DNA of 64,000 bases from Arthrobacter sp. Marseille-P9274 (lineage in GTDB: Bacteria; Actinomycetota; Actinomycetes; Actinomycetales; Micrococcaceae), in contig NZ_CAMPOV010000001.1 of NCBI RefSeq assembly GCF_946892675.1, positions 1,896,033-1,960,032 of the forward strand, written 5' to 3'. Made by a program: the position numbers and the translations under genes. Under the pieces are notes generated by a model, which worked only from the letters and a program-made list of their open reading frames with translations, was not told the DNA's origin and ran no database searches. Shown piece after piece: positions 7,510 through 16,987 of the stretch (the stretch's first letter is position 1; each line of letters begins with the position of its first letter).

Positions 7510-9183
7510 GTGCAAGATTCGCCTGCGCGGCGCACGTTCCTCAAGGCCGGCGCGGCGGCTGCGGCACTGGTGCTCACCGGCTGCACCGGGCAGCCAGGCG
7601 CACCGCGTTCGACGGCGACGACATCGCGGGTGCCGCTGCCCGCGAACCTCAAATTCACCATGGGCACGGCCGCGGACCCGGCCGTCCTCGATCCCGTCCT
7701 GGCCGTCGACACGGAATCCTTCCGCATCACCCGCCAGGTCATGGAGACCCTCGTCGGCGTCAATCGGGACACCGGGGTTCCGGCGCCCGGACTGGCAACC
7801 GAATTCACGGAGGAGGCCGACGGCCGCGCCTACGTGTTCAAGCTGCGGGAGGGCGTGACTTTCCACGACGGCACTGCTTTCGATGCCGAGGCCGTGCGCG
7901 CCAACTTCGAGCGCTGGTTCCGGCTGCCCCGTGCCCTCCGGCCAAGCAGCGGGAGCCTGCCGTACAGCGCCGTCTTCGGGTCCTTTGCCGATGAGGAGCC
8001 CGAGTCCGTCTACCGGGGCTGCGAAGTGCTGGGGCCGCTGGAGATCAGGCTGGAACTCAACCGCCGCTACACCGGACTCGTGGCCGCGCTCTCTATGCCG
8101 TCCTTCGCCATCGCGTCACCGGCGGCGCTCGAGGCTAAGACGGCGGACAAGCTGAGCGAGGAGCGCGGCGGAAGGCGGCTGTCCGCCTTCGGGCTGCACC
8201 CCGTCGGGACCGGCCCGTACCGGCTGAAGGAGTTCTCGGAGGGCAAGGTCCTGCTGGAAGAGTTCGACCAGTATTGGGGGCCGGCGGCGCAGGTCGGCAC
8301 GGTGGAGTTCACCACGCTCTCGCATCCGGCCGCCCGGCTCCGCGAACTGAGGACCGGCGACATCGATGGCTACGACCTGGCGACGCCGGAAACCTACGCC
8401 GGGCTGGTCCGGGGCGGCATGCAGATCCTCCAGCGCGACCCGTTCGCCGTGACCTATCTGGGCATCAATAAGGCCTTCGGCCCGCTCGATGACGTCCGCA
8501 TCCGCCAGGCCATCGCCCACGCGATCGACCGGGACGCGTTGCTGAAGTCCTTCTTCCTGCAGGGTTCGGTGGAAGCCAAGCAGTTCGTGCCGCCGAGCCT
8601 GGGCGTCAACAGCGAGGACATTCCCTACTACGAGTATGCCCCGGACCGCGCCAGGGAACTGCTCGCGGAGGCGGAGTACGACGGCGCGGAGCTGCCCTTC
8701 TACTATCCGCTGGATGTCACCCGGGCATACCTGCCCACCCCGGAGAAGATCTACGCCGAACTGAGCCGCCAGCTGACGGCGGCCGGCTTCAACATCCGGC
8801 CCAAGCCGGTGGCCTGGTCGGACGGCTACCTGGACCGGGTGCGCGAAAGCAAGGACCAGGCCCTCCACCTCGGCGGTATGAACGGCAGCTACCGCGATCC
8901 GGACAACTTTCTCGGCACGCTCTTCGGCACGGAGTCGAGCGAATTCGGGCTGGACAGCGCGCAACTGACCAGCAGGCTGGCGCGGGCACGGACGCTGGAG
9001 CCCGGCGAGGAGCGGACGGCCGCCTACCTGCAGATCAACGAGCAGCTGGCGCGGCTGCTGCCGGCAGTGCCGCTGGCGTTCCCGGTGTCGGCCCTGGCCA
9101 TGGGGCCCCGGGTCGAAAGCTACCCGGCCAGCCCCATGCTGAATGAGCCCTGCAACCTGATCCGTATCCGCTCCGAAGCCTAG
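7510..9183 (+). CDS. Second substrate-binding lipoprotein, peptide/nickel family, probable Tat export
   Basis: SBP family 5 protein of 557 residues, paralogous to the product of 1646-3334: compare ADPAVLDPVLAVDTESFRI with SDPKSLDPAFASDGESFRV. The leader has a twin-arginine motif ARRTFLK at residues 6-12, a hydrophobic Ala/Val/Leu stretch, and lipobox LTGC with C25 as lipid site. It therefore looks like a Tat-dependent lipoprotein, unlike the first binding protein. GTG start, with GAGGA upstream. Transcribed divergently from the ATPase gene. It probably feeds the same permease with a second ligand range; this is inference. Confidence 0.9.
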   Translation: MQDSPARRTFLKAGAAAAALVLTGCTGQPGAPRSTATTSRVPLPANLKFTMGTAADPAVLDPVLAVDTESFRITRQVMETLVGVNRDTGVPAPGLATEFTEEADGRAYVFKLREGVTFHDGTAFDAEAVRANFERWFRLPRALRPSSGSLPYSAVFGSFADEEPESVYRGCEVLGPLEIRLELNRRYTGLVAALSMPSFAIASPAALEAKTADKLSEERGGRRLSAFGLHPVGTGPYRLKEFSEGKVLLEEFDQYWGPAAQVGTVEFTTLSHPAARLRELRTGDIDGYDLATPETYAGLVRGGMQILQRDPFAVTYLGINKAFGPLDDVRIRQAIAHAIDRDALLKSFFLQGSVEAKQFVPPSLGVNSEDIPYYEYAPDRARELLAEAEYDGAELPFYYPLDVTRAYLPTPEKIYAELSRQLTAAGFNIRPKPVAWSDGYLDRVRESKDQALHLGGMNGSYRDPDNFLGTLFGTESSEFGLDSAQLTSRLARARTLEPGEERTAAYLQINEQLARLLPAVPLAFPVSALAMGPRVESYPASPMLNEPCNLIRIRSEA

Positions 9184-9213
9184 GATTCCGGCGCCGCATC
9201 CTAGCCGGAGTCC
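9183..9213 (+). terminator. Hairpin after second binding-protein gene
   Basis: GGATTCCGGC (9183-9192) pairs with GCCGGAGTCC (9204-9213), with one G-T wobble and an 11-nt loop, starting at the stop codon. A short pyrimidine-rich stretch follows. It would separate the transporter unit from mqo. Confidence 0.5.
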
Positions 9214-9321
9214 GCTTTCACGTCTGTCTTTCGGGTCACATCCTGACGGCGGAATTTTAGAGTCAATGCCGGGGCGGGGTAATCTTCTAAACGCTGGCGA
9301 AGCTGCTACGGGAGATGGAAG

Positions 9322-10815
9322 TTGACTGCTATTAACCCTTCGGGATCATCCAAAAACATTGACGTTGCGCTGATCGGCGTCGGCATCATGAGCACCACGC
9401 TCGGCTCCCTGCTCAAGCAGCTGCAGCCCACGTGGAGCATCTCCCTCTACGAGAACCTCGCCCAGGGCGGGCTTGAAAGCTCCGACCCCTGGAACAACGC
9501 CGGCACCGGCCACGCCGCGCTGTGCGAGCTGAACTACACGCCGGCCGCGGCGGACGGCTCCGTCCCCACCGCCAAGGCCGTGGGAATCAACGAGCAGTTC
9601 CATGTCTCCCGCCAGTTCTGGGCCCACATGGTGTCCGAGGGCCACATCGGTTCTCCGAAGGAATTCATCAACCCGCTGCCGCACATGAGCTTCGTCTGGG
9701 GCAACGAACACTCGGATTACCTCAAGCGCCGCTACGAAGCCCTGCGCGCCGAGCCCCTGTTCGAAAAGATCGAATACAGCGAGGACCACGCCGAACTCGC
9801 CGACTGGGTACCGCTGGTCATGGAAGGCCGCGACCCCAGCCAGCGCGTGGCCGGCTCCCGCGTCGTCGGCGGAACCGATGTCGATTTCGGCACCCTGACC
9901 CGCAAGCTCGCCGGCTACATGGACGCCAACGGCGCCGAGCTGAATTACGGCCACAAGGTGCTGGATGTCAGCCGCGCCAGCAACGGCCGCTGGGAGCTGA
10001 AGGTCAAGAACAACTCGACCGGCGAGACCAGCACGGTCTCGGCCCGCTTCGTCTTCGTCGGCGCCGGCGGCGGGGCCCTGCATCTGCTGCAGCGCTCCGG
10101 CATTCCGGAGGCCAAGGGCTTCGGCGGCTTCCCGGTTTCCGGCCAGTTCCTGCGCTCTACCGACGAGTCCGTCATCGCGCGCCACAACGCCAAGGTCTAC
10201 GGCCAGGCGTCGGTCGGCGCCCCGCCAATGTCCGTGCCGCACCTGGACACGCGCTTCGTCGACGGCAAGCGCTCCCTGCTCTTCGGCCCGTACGGCGGAT
10301 TCTCCCCGAACTTCCTGAAGTCCGGCTCCTTCCTGGACCTGCCGCTCTCGGTTCGCCCGCACAACCTGATTCCGATGCTGGCCGTCGCCAAGGACAACAT
10401 GAGCCTGGTCAAGTACCTGGTCACCGAGGTCCTCAAGAGCCGGCCGAAGAAGATCGCCGCGCTGCGGGAATTCTACCCCGACGTCGTCGGAGATGCTTGG
10501 GAACTGATCACCGCCGGCCAGCGCGTCCAGGTCATCAAGAAGGATCCGAAGAGCGGCGGCGTGCTGCAGTTCGGCACCGAGGTCATCACCTCGGCCGACG
10601 GCAGCATCAGCGGCCTGCTCGGCGCCTCGCCCGGAGCCTCCACCGCGGCGCCGATCATGATCCAGGTGCTGCAGCGCTGCTTCCCCACCGAGTTCAAGAA
10701 CTGGGAGCCCAAGCTCAAGGGCATGATCCCCGGTTATGGCGCGAAGCTCAACGAAAACGCCTCGCTGCTCTCCGACATCACCTCGGACACCGACCGGGTG
10801 CTGGAACTAGGCTAA
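9322..10815 (+). CDS. mqo: Malate:quinone oxidoreductase
   Basis: Membrane-associated FAD enzyme that oxidises L-malate to oxaloacetate and passes electrons to menaquinone, serving the TCA cycle and respiratory chain. Its 497 residues match the family. The N-terminal dinucleotide-binding motif is [18 protein letters not shown] (about 16-33), followed by [16 protein letters not shown] near residues 57-72, a strongly conserved Mqo segment. The start is TTG with GGGAGA upstream; an ATG 7 bp earlier is out of frame and soon stops. The RND gene starts 9 bp downstream and is probably co-transcribed. Confidence 0.95.
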   Translation: MTAINPSGSSKNIDVALIGVGIMSTTLGSLLKQLQPTWSISLYENLAQGGLESSDPWNNAGTGHAALCELNYTPAAADGSVPTAKAVGINEQFHVSRQFWAHMVSEGHIGSPKEFINPLPHMSFVWGNEHSDYLKRRYEALRAEPLFEKIEYSEDHAELADWVPLVMEGRDPSQRVAGSRVVGGTDVDFGTLTRKLAGYMDANGAELNYGHKVLDVSRASNGRWELKVKNNSTGETSTVSARFVFVGAGGGALHLLQRSGIPEAKGFGGFPVSGQFLRSTDESVIARHNAKVYGQASVGAPPMSVPHLDTRFVDGKRSLLFGPYGGFSPNFLKSGSFLDLPLSVRPHNLIPMLAVAKDNMSLVKYLVTEVLKSRPKKIAALREFYPDVVGDAWELITAGQRVQVIKKDPKSGGVLQFGTEVITSADGSISGLLGASPGASTAAPIMIQVLQRCFPTEFKNWEPKLKGMIPGYGAKLNENASLLSDITSDTDRVLELG

Positions 10816-10824
10816 CGCCCGCCC

Positions 10825-13800
10825 GTGCACAAGCTGGCTTCGCTGTCGCTGGGCAACCGGGCCCTGATCGCCCTGATTACCGTGTTTGCCACGGTCTTCG
10901 GGGTGATCACCATGGGCTCGCTCAAGCAAGAGCTGATTCCGTCGCTGGAGTTCCCGCGCATCACCGTCGTCTCGGCGATGCCGGGGGCTTCCCCGGAAGT
11001 AGTGGACAAACAGATCAGCGAACCGCTGGAATCCGCGCTCAACGCCGTCGAGGGTCTCGAATCCTCGGCGGCGACGTCGCGTACCGGGCTGTCCACGGTC
11101 AATCTGACGTTCGCCTACGGCACCAACCTGGACCGTGCGCGCAGCCAGGTGGACCGGGCCATTTCCAATGCCCGCCAGCTGCTGCCCGACGACGTGGCGC
11201 CGCAATCACTGGCCGGAAGCATCAGCGACTTCCCGGTCGTCTTCCTGGCGGTGTCCTCCGACCTTGAGCTCAGTGAGCTCAACACGGAGCTGAGCCGGCT
11301 CACGGTCCCGCGCCTGCAGAAGCTTGAGGGCGTTCGCAGCGCCGACGTCTCCGGCGGCGCGCGCCGCCATATCTCCATTCTCCCGGACGAAGCGGCGCTG
11401 GCAGAACGGGGTCTGACCGCCGGTTCCATCGTGGACAGCCTGCAGAACAGCGGCGGCCTCGTCCCCGCAGGCACCGTCGAGCCGGACGGCCGCAGCATCT
11501 CGGTCCAGATCGGCAGCCCGCTGGACAGCCTCAAAGCCATCGAAGCCCTGCCGCTGGCCCCTGCGGAGAGCTCGACGACGCAGTCCCCGGCCGCGGCGGA
11601 CGGGGCGACGACCGGGGAATCCACGGCGCAGACACCGGGTGCCGCGGCTCCCCCGGCGGGAAGTACGACGGCGGAACCACCGGCCGCGGGTGTGTCGCCG
11701 GAGGCGTCCGGCCAGGTTCCGGGCCAGGTTCCCGGGGAATCGCAGACCGCGCCCCCGGCCCAGTCCGGAGCGCCTGCCGAGACCGCACCGCAGGGTGGCT
11801 CAGCGGCCCCGGCCACCATCGGCGAGGTTGCCAAAGTCAGCATCGCCGACGATGCCCGCACCTCCATCACCCGCACCAACGGCGTCGAGACCCTCGCCCT
11901 GTCAATCACCAAGACGCCGGACGGCGACACCGTCGGCCTCTCCCACGCCGTCGCCGACCTGCTGCCCGAACTCGAAGCCGAAATCGGGCACGGCGCCAAG
12001 TTCACCACTGTTTTCGACCAGGCCCCCTTCATCGAGAAGTCCATCAAGGACCTCACCACCGAAGGCCTGCTCGGTCTCGGCTTTGCCGTCCTGGTCATCC
12101 TCGTCTTCCTGCTCTCGGTGCGCTCGACCCTGATAACGGCCATCTCCATCCCGCTGTCGCTGCTGGTCACGTTCATCGGCCTCTCGGCGTTCGGCTACTC
12201 GCTCAACATCCTCACCCTCGGCGCCCTGACCATCGCCATCGGCCGCGTGGTCGACGACTCGATCGTCGTCGTCGAAAACATCAAACGCCACCTGGGCTAC
12301 GGGGAGCACAAGCGCACTGCGATCCTGACGGCCGTCCGCGAAGTGGCCGGAGCAATCACCGCCTCCACGCTGACCACGGTGGCGGTCTTCCTCCCGATCG
12401 CGTTTGTCCAGGACCTGGCCGGCGAGCTGTTCCGGCCCTTCGCCATCACCACGGCCCTGGCTCTCCTGGCTTCGCTGCTCGTGTCGCTGACCATCGTTCC
12501 GGTGCTCGCCTACTGGTTCGTGAAGTCCCCGCCGCAGCTGGAGGATCCCGCGGCGGTACGCGCCCGCGCCACCGCGTCGGAGAAGCGCTCTCGACTCCAG
12601 CGCGGCTACCTGCCGCTGCTGGCCGGTACGCAGCGGCACCCCGTCATCACGTGCGTGGCCGCCGTCATCGTGCTCGCCGGAACCGTAGCCATGGTCCCCC
12701 TGATGCAGACCAACCTGCTGGGCGACTCGGGACAGAACAGCTTCAGCCTCCGCCAGGAGCTTCCGCCGGGAACCAGCCTCGAGGCCACGGACCGGGCCGC
12801 GCAGGACGTCGAAGACCTGCTGTCCGGGACTGAAGGCGTGCGGGATGTCCAGGTCACCATCGGCAACAGCGTCGATGGCGTGGGCGCGTTCCGCTCCGCC
12901 GGCGCGTCGGTGGCCCAGTACACCGTCATCACCGAGGAAGGCGCAGACCAGGAGGTCCTGCGGGCCAGCGTCCGCACCTCGGTCGCAGACCTGCCGGACG
13001 CCGGCGCAATCACGCTGAGCACGCAGGGCGGCGGCTTCGGCACCTCCGGAACCGTGGACGTCAATCTCTCCGCCGCCGACCCGAAGCAGCTTCAGGCTTC
13101 CTCCGATACCGTGGCTGCCGCGCTGCGCGAGGTCCCCGGCGCGGCGGAAGTATCGAGCAACCTGGCGGCATCCGAGCCGGTGATCGAGGTTTCGGTGGAC
13201 CGGGCCAAGGCTATCGAGGCGGGGCTCAACGAGGAGCAGATCGCCGGCCTGGTCGCCTCCACGATCAGCCCGCTCCCGGGCGGCACGGTGCGGATCGGCA
13301 CCACCGATTTCCCGGTGCAGGTCGGCGAGGGAACGGAACTCACCAGCATCGGGCAACTGCGCGACGTCCAGATCCCCACGGCGGCCGGACCCGTCCCGCT
13401 GACCGACGTCGCCACGGTCGAGGAAGTAGGGGTGCCGACCTCGATCACTTCTTCCGGCGGGGAACGCACGGCGGTCATTTCCGTCACCGCCGCAGGCGAC
13501 GACCTCGGCGCCCTCAGCCGCGAGGTTCAGTCCGCCCTTGACGGACTGGACCTGCCGGCAGGTGTCGACGCGGCGCTCGGCGGTGCGGCGACCCAGCAGG
13601 CGGAATCCTTCGAACAGCTTGGCCTGGCCCTCCTCGCCGCCGTGGCGATCGTCTACGTGATCATGGTCGCGGCCTTCAAGAGCCTGCTCCAGCCGCTCAT
13701 CCTGCTCGTCTCGGTGCCCTTCGCCGCGACCGGCGCCATCGGCCTGCTCGTCATCACCCAGATTCCGCTCGGCCTGCCGTCACTGATCGGCATGCTGATG

Positions 13801-14178
13801 CTGGTTGGCATCGTGGTGACCAACGCCATTGTGCTGATCGACCTGATCAACCAGTACCGCGCCCCTCACGACGGCAGCCCCGGCCTGCCCGTGGCCGAGG
13901 CCATCGAACACGGCGCGCGCCAGCGCCTCCGCCCGATCCTCATGACCGCACTGGCCACGGTGTTCGCGCTGACGCCCATGGCGTTGGGACTGACCGGCGG
14001 AGGAGGATTCATCGCCCAGCCGCTCGCCGTCGTCGTTATTGGCGGCCTGGCCTCCTCCACTGCCCTGACGCTGATCCTGGTCCCGGTCCTGTACCGCCTG
14101 GTGGAAGGCCGGCGCGAGCGCCGGGCGGCTGCACGGCAGCAGCCCGTGGAGAAAGTGCCCGAGCCCGCCATCGTCTGA
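10825..14178 (+). CDS. RND-superfamily efflux permease (AcrB/HAE1-like)
   Basis: Proton-driven multidrug or lipid efflux pump of 1117 residues, with about 12 membrane helices and two large extracytoplasmic loops. N-terminus LASLSLGNRALIALITVFATVFGVITMG is the first helix; PGASPEVVDKQISEPLESALNAVEG matches the AcrB porter domain. The proton-relay acidic pair sits in GRVVDDSIVVVENIKRHLG near residue 475. An Ala/Pro/Ser/Thr/Gly-rich insertion of about 95 residues (about 237-332) interrupts the first porter loop and is unlike the rest of the protein. GTG start without an obvious Shine-Dalgarno, 9 bp after mqo. The substrate is unknown. Confidence 0.88.
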   Translation: MHKLASLSLGNRALIALITVFATVFGVITMGSLKQELIPSLEFPRITVVSAMPGASPEVVDKQISEPLESALNAVEGLESSAATSRTGLSTVNLTFAYGTNLDRARSQVDRAISNARQLLPDDVAPQSLAGSISDFPVVFLAVSSDLELSELNTELSRLTVPRLQKLEGVRSADVSGGARRHISILPDEAALAERGLTAGSIVDSLQNSGGLVPAGTVEPDGRSISVQIGSPLDSLKAIEALPLAPAESSTTQSPAAADGATTGESTAQTPGAAAPPAGSTTAEPPAAGVSPEASGQVPGQVPGESQTAPPAQSGAPAETAPQGGSAAPATIGEVAKVSIADDARTSITRTNGVETLALSITKTPDGDTVGLSHAVADLLPELEAEIGHGAKFTTVFDQAPFIEKSIKDLTTEGLLGLGFAVLVILVFLLSVRSTLITAISIPLSLLVTFIGLSAFGYSLNILTLGALTIAIGRVVDDSIVVVENIKRHLGYGEHKRTAILTAVREVAGAITASTLTTVAVFLPIAFVQDLAGELFRPFAITTALALLASLLVSLTIVPVLAYWFVKSPPQLEDPAAVRARATASEKRSRLQRGYLPLLAGTQRHPVITCVAAVIVLAGTVAMVPLMQTNLLGDSGQNSFSLRQELPPGTSLEATDRAAQDVEDLLSGTEGVRDVQVTIGNSVDGVGAFRSAGASVAQYTVITEEGADQEVLRASVRTSVADLPDAGAITLSTQGGGFGTSGTVDVNLSAADPKQLQASSDTVAAALREVPGAAEVSSNLAASEPVIEVSVDRAKAIEAGLNEEQIAGLVASTISPLPGGTVRIGTTDFPVQVGEGTELTSIGQLRDVQIPTAAGPVPLTDVATVEEVGVPTSITSSGGERTAVISVTAAGDDLGALSREVQSALDGLDLPAGVDAALGGAATQQAESFEQLGLALLAAVAIVYVIMVAAFKSLLQPLILLVSVPFAATGAIGLLVITQIPLGLPSLIGMLMLVGIVVTNAIVLIDLINQYRAPHDGSPGLPVAEAIEHGARQRLRPILMTALATVFALTPMALGLTGGGGFIAQPLAVVVIGGLASSTALTLILVPVLYRLVEGRRERRAAARQQPVEKVPEPAIV

Positions 14179-14295
14179 CCGGGAATGCCTGGCTGGGAAT
14201 GAACGGAGCCGTTCCGCGGTTGAGTCCATAGATGCAATCGCATGTAACATGGAAAGCGGCCACGCACCGGCCTCATCATGAAAGGACTCGCCACC

Positions 14296-15393
14296 ATGGA
14301 AATCGGCGTCTTCAGCGTTTCGGACATCACCCGGGACCCGACCAACGGCAGCATGCCCACCGAGTCGGAGCGGATCAAGGCATCCATCGCCATCGCCAAG
14401 AAGGTGGAAGAGATCGGGATGGACGTCTACGCCATCGGCGAGCACCACAATGAACCCTTCTTCTCCAGCTCCCCCACCACCCTGCTGGGCTACATCGCGG
14501 CGCAGACCGAGCGGATCACGCTGTCCACCGCAACCACGCTGATCACCACGAACGACCCGGTCAAGATCGCCGAGGACTTCGCCATGCTGCAGCACGTCTC
14601 CGACGGCCGCGTGGACCTGGTGCTGGGCCGCGGCAACACGGCCCCCGTGTACCCGTGGTTCGGCAAGAACATCCAGGACTCGCTGGAGCTGACGGTGGAG
14701 AACTACGCGCTGCTACGCAAGCTCTGGGACCAGGCCGTGGTCAACTGGCAGGGCAAGCACCGCACCCCGCTGCAGAACTTCACCTCCACCCCGCGCCCGC
14801 TCGACGGCGTCGCCCCCTTTGTCTGGCACGGTTCCATCCGCACGCCGCAGATCGCGGAACTCGCCGCGTACTACGGCGACGGTTTCTTCGCCAACAACAT
14901 CTTCTGGCCGAAGGAGCACTACATGCAGCTCATCGGTCTCTACCGGGAGCGCTACGAGCACTACGGCCACGGCAAGGCGGACCAGGCGATCGTCGGGCTC
15001 GGCGGACAGTTCTTCATGCGGAAGAACTCGCAGGACGCCGTCAATGAGTTCCGCCCATACTTCGACAACGCACCGGTCTACGGCCACGGCCCGTCGATGG
15101 AGGACTTTACCGCGCAGACCCCGTTGACCGTCGGCAGCCCCCAGCAGGTCATCGAGAAGACGCTCAGCTTCGCCGACTCCTTCGGTGACTACCAGCGCCA
15201 GCTCTTCCTGATCGACCACGCCGGCCTGCCGCTGAAGACTGTGCTCGAGCAGCTCGACCTCTTCGGCGAGGAAGTCCTGCCGGTACTCAAGCGCGAGTTC
15301 GCAGCCCGCAGGCCGGCCCATGTGCCGGACGCTCCGACCCACGCCAGCCGCAAGGCTGCACGCAAGGAAGCCGAGGCAGTAGCGCATGGCTAA
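14296..15393 (+). CDS. LLM-class flavin-dependent oxidoreductase (luciferase-like)
   Basis: Bacterial-luciferase-like TIM-barrel enzyme using reduced FMN or F420, about 365 residues. Family features are MEIGVFSVSDITRDP at the start, the EHHNEPFF segment near residue 52, LSTATTLITTNDPVKIAEDFAMLQHVSDGRVDLVLGRGN at about 75-115, and a C-terminal FLIDHAGLP. I placed the start at 14296 because AAAGGA sits 9 nt upstream; the Met six codons earlier overlaps that site. The substrate is unknown. The stop overlaps the following MarR gene by 8 bp, so the two are coupled. Confidence 0.88.
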   Translation: MEIGVFSVSDITRDPTNGSMPTESERIKASIAIAKKVEEIGMDVYAIGEHHNEPFFSSSPTTLLGYIAAQTERITLSTATTLITTNDPVKIAEDFAMLQHVSDGRVDLVLGRGNTAPVYPWFGKNIQDSLELTVENYALLRKLWDQAVVNWQGKHRTPLQNFTSTPRPLDGVAPFVWHGSIRTPQIAELAAYYGDGFFANNIFWPKEHYMQLIGLYRERYEHYGHGKADQAIVGLGGQFFMRKNSQDAVNEFRPYFDNAPVYGHGPSMEDFTAQTPLTVGSPQQVIEKTLSFADSFGDYQRQLFLIDHAGLPLKTVLEQLDLFGEEVLPVLKREFAARRPAHVPDAPTHASRKAARKEAEAVAHG

Positions 15394-15838
15394 CCAGCCG
15401 CAGATCCGCACCACGACAGAAGCCTGGGAGTCCCTCTTCCGGACCCAGGTAGCCGTGATGCGACGGCTCCAGCAGCTGCCGGAATTCAAGAAGCTGGGCA
15501 TGCGCGAATACGACGTCCTGTTCAATCTCAGCAACTGTCCCTCCGGCTGGACACGGCTGAATGAGCTGAACGAAGCCCTGCTGATCAGCCAGCCGAGCCT
15601 GAGCCGGATGGTGGAGCGTCTCGAGGCCAAGGGACTAGTCCGGCGGCGCACCGCGGAGGCGGACCAGCGCGGCATCGAGATCTCGCTGACCGAGGCCGGT
15701 GCGCAGCTGCAGCAGGAGATCGGGCGGGAGCATGTCCGGCATCTGCACGAAATGCTCGCCCCGCGGCTGAGCGAGGCCGAGTTCCGCCAGCTCCACGAGC
15801 TGACGGACAAGCTCCGGACCGGACTCAAGAACAGCTAA
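15386..15838 (+). CDS. MarR-family transcriptional regulator
   Basis: Winged-helix regulator of 150 residues. The HTH is around LLISQPSLSRMVERLEAKGLV (about 70-90) and the wing RRRTAEADQRGIEISLTEAG follows, both typical of MarR. It overlaps the monooxygenase gene by 8 bp and is probably its dedicated regulator. It ends convergently with the lipoprotein gene, with an 18-bp tandem repeat array in between. Confidence 0.88.
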   Translation: MANQPQIRTTTEAWESLFRTQVAVMRRLQQLPEFKKLGMREYDVLFNLSNCPSGWTRLNELNEALLISQPSLSRMVERLEAKGLVRRRTAEADQRGIEISLTEAGAQLQQEIGREHVRHLHEMLAPRLSEAEFRQLHELTDKLRTGLKNS

Positions 15839-15870
15839 GCCTGGCGCACCGCTGGCCGGCCTGCCGGGTC

Positions 15871-15960
15871 TGCTCCAGCGGCCGGGCCGGCTCCAGCGGC
15901 CGGGTCTGCTCCAGCGGCCGGGCCGGCTCCAGCGGCCGGGCCGGCTCCAGCGGCCGGGCC
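15871..15960. repeat. Tandem repeat, 5 copies of 18 bp
   Basis: Five consecutive 18-bp units built on GCTCCAGCGGCCGGG, differing only at a Y/K position near each junction. They lie in the 209-bp gap between two convergent genes. Internal GGCC/CCGG content makes each unit self-complementary, so the array could fold in RNA. It is likely to vary in copy number between strains. Confidence 0.9.
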
Positions 15961-16047
15961 GGCAAGGCACTGGGGCTGCACTCACCGGGCTTGCAAAGCG
16001 GCCACTGCGGCAAGCAGTCCCCGGCACTCTTGCTGCCGGAGGCGTCG

Positions 16048-16812
16048 TCAGGCCTTGCCTTCCGGGTGGATCTTCAGGGACTTAATGACCTGCTTGATCG
16101 TCTTGAAGCGCTCCGTCTGCGTGAACGCCTTTGCCTCCGCGATCAGGCCGAACATCTCCAGCGCCCCGGTGTCCTTGCCCTGCGCCGGCGCCCCGTGCAC
16201 GGCCGCATTGGCGAAGGAGTACACGCCGACTGGTTTCGGACCCGCCACGGTGTTCTGCAGGCGGCACGCGGAAATCCCGTCTCCGCCGGCCTGGTCGGTA
16301 AGCCCATAGGAGCCGAAGTACTGGTAGCCCAGCAGCGTCCGGAACACGAACAGCGGCTTGAGCGAATCCTTGCCGCCGGCCGAAGCCACCTTGGCGGGTT
16401 CCGTGAGCACCACCGAATATTCCCTGGCCTCTCCCGGACCGCACTTGTCCTTCGGCACCTTCAGCCGGGTGTGCAGCTCCGCGACGACCTTGCCTGCGGC
16501 ATCCCGTACGTTCAGGTGGAGGCCTCCGTCCGAAGACATCGTCGGCTTGGCCTGGCGCTGCACGATCCAGTCGGCCGGCAGCTCGAAGCTGATGGTCCGG
16601 TCCGGATCGGAGTACACCTTCCAACCCTTGACGGAGGCCTTCGGCAGCGGTGCCGCCCCGGAGGCTTGGCTGGCCCCCGCCGAAGCCGTGGCCGTGGCAG
16701 CGGCGCTGCCGGACGAACTGCCGTCAGGTTCTCCCGAAGCGCAGCCCGATAGCAGCGCAAGGCACAGCACAGCCGCCGCAACGCGCCGGTACCGGCTCCC
16801 CGTGATCCGCAT
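16048..16812 (-). CDS. Secreted lipoprotein, unknown function
   Basis: I recognise no specific family. After RITGSRYRR comes a hydrophobic segment and lipobox LSGC (C24), so it should be membrane-anchored outside the cell. A Ser/Ala/Gly/Thr linker of about 35 residues leads to a globular domain starting VKGWKVYSDPDRTISFELPADW, reminiscent of PsbP-like or similar secreted beta-rich domains. The Met at 16812 is preferred over an upstream one because AAAGGGGAG precedes it. It sits downstream of a transglutaminase-like gene on the same strand. Confidence 0.75.
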   Translation of the reverse strand: MRITGSRYRRVAAAVLCLALLSGCASGEPDGSSSGSAAATATASAGASQASGAAPLPKASVKGWKVYSDPDRTISFELPADWIVQRQAKPTMSSDGGLHLNVRDAAGKVVAELHTRLKVPKDKCGPGEAREYSVVLTEPAKVASAGGKDSLKPLFVFRTLLGYQYFGSYGLTDQAGGDGISACRLQNTVAGPKPVGVYSFANAAVHGAPAQGKDTGALEMFGLIAEAKAFTQTERFKTIKQVIKSLKIHPEGKA

Positions 16813-16987
16813 GGCGCTCCCCTTTCCCCAAAAGCCGACCTGGCCCACCGCCGCCCGGCAACCGCCCGGACCCGTGCCGGGCCCGCAGCGTCCTCCGCGC
16901 AGTCGATGCGCATGGAGTCAACGGTACCGACGGAGCGGAGCAGTCCGGTATAGGCGGGAGCGCCGTGTCCAAAGTGTTGCAGACCGG

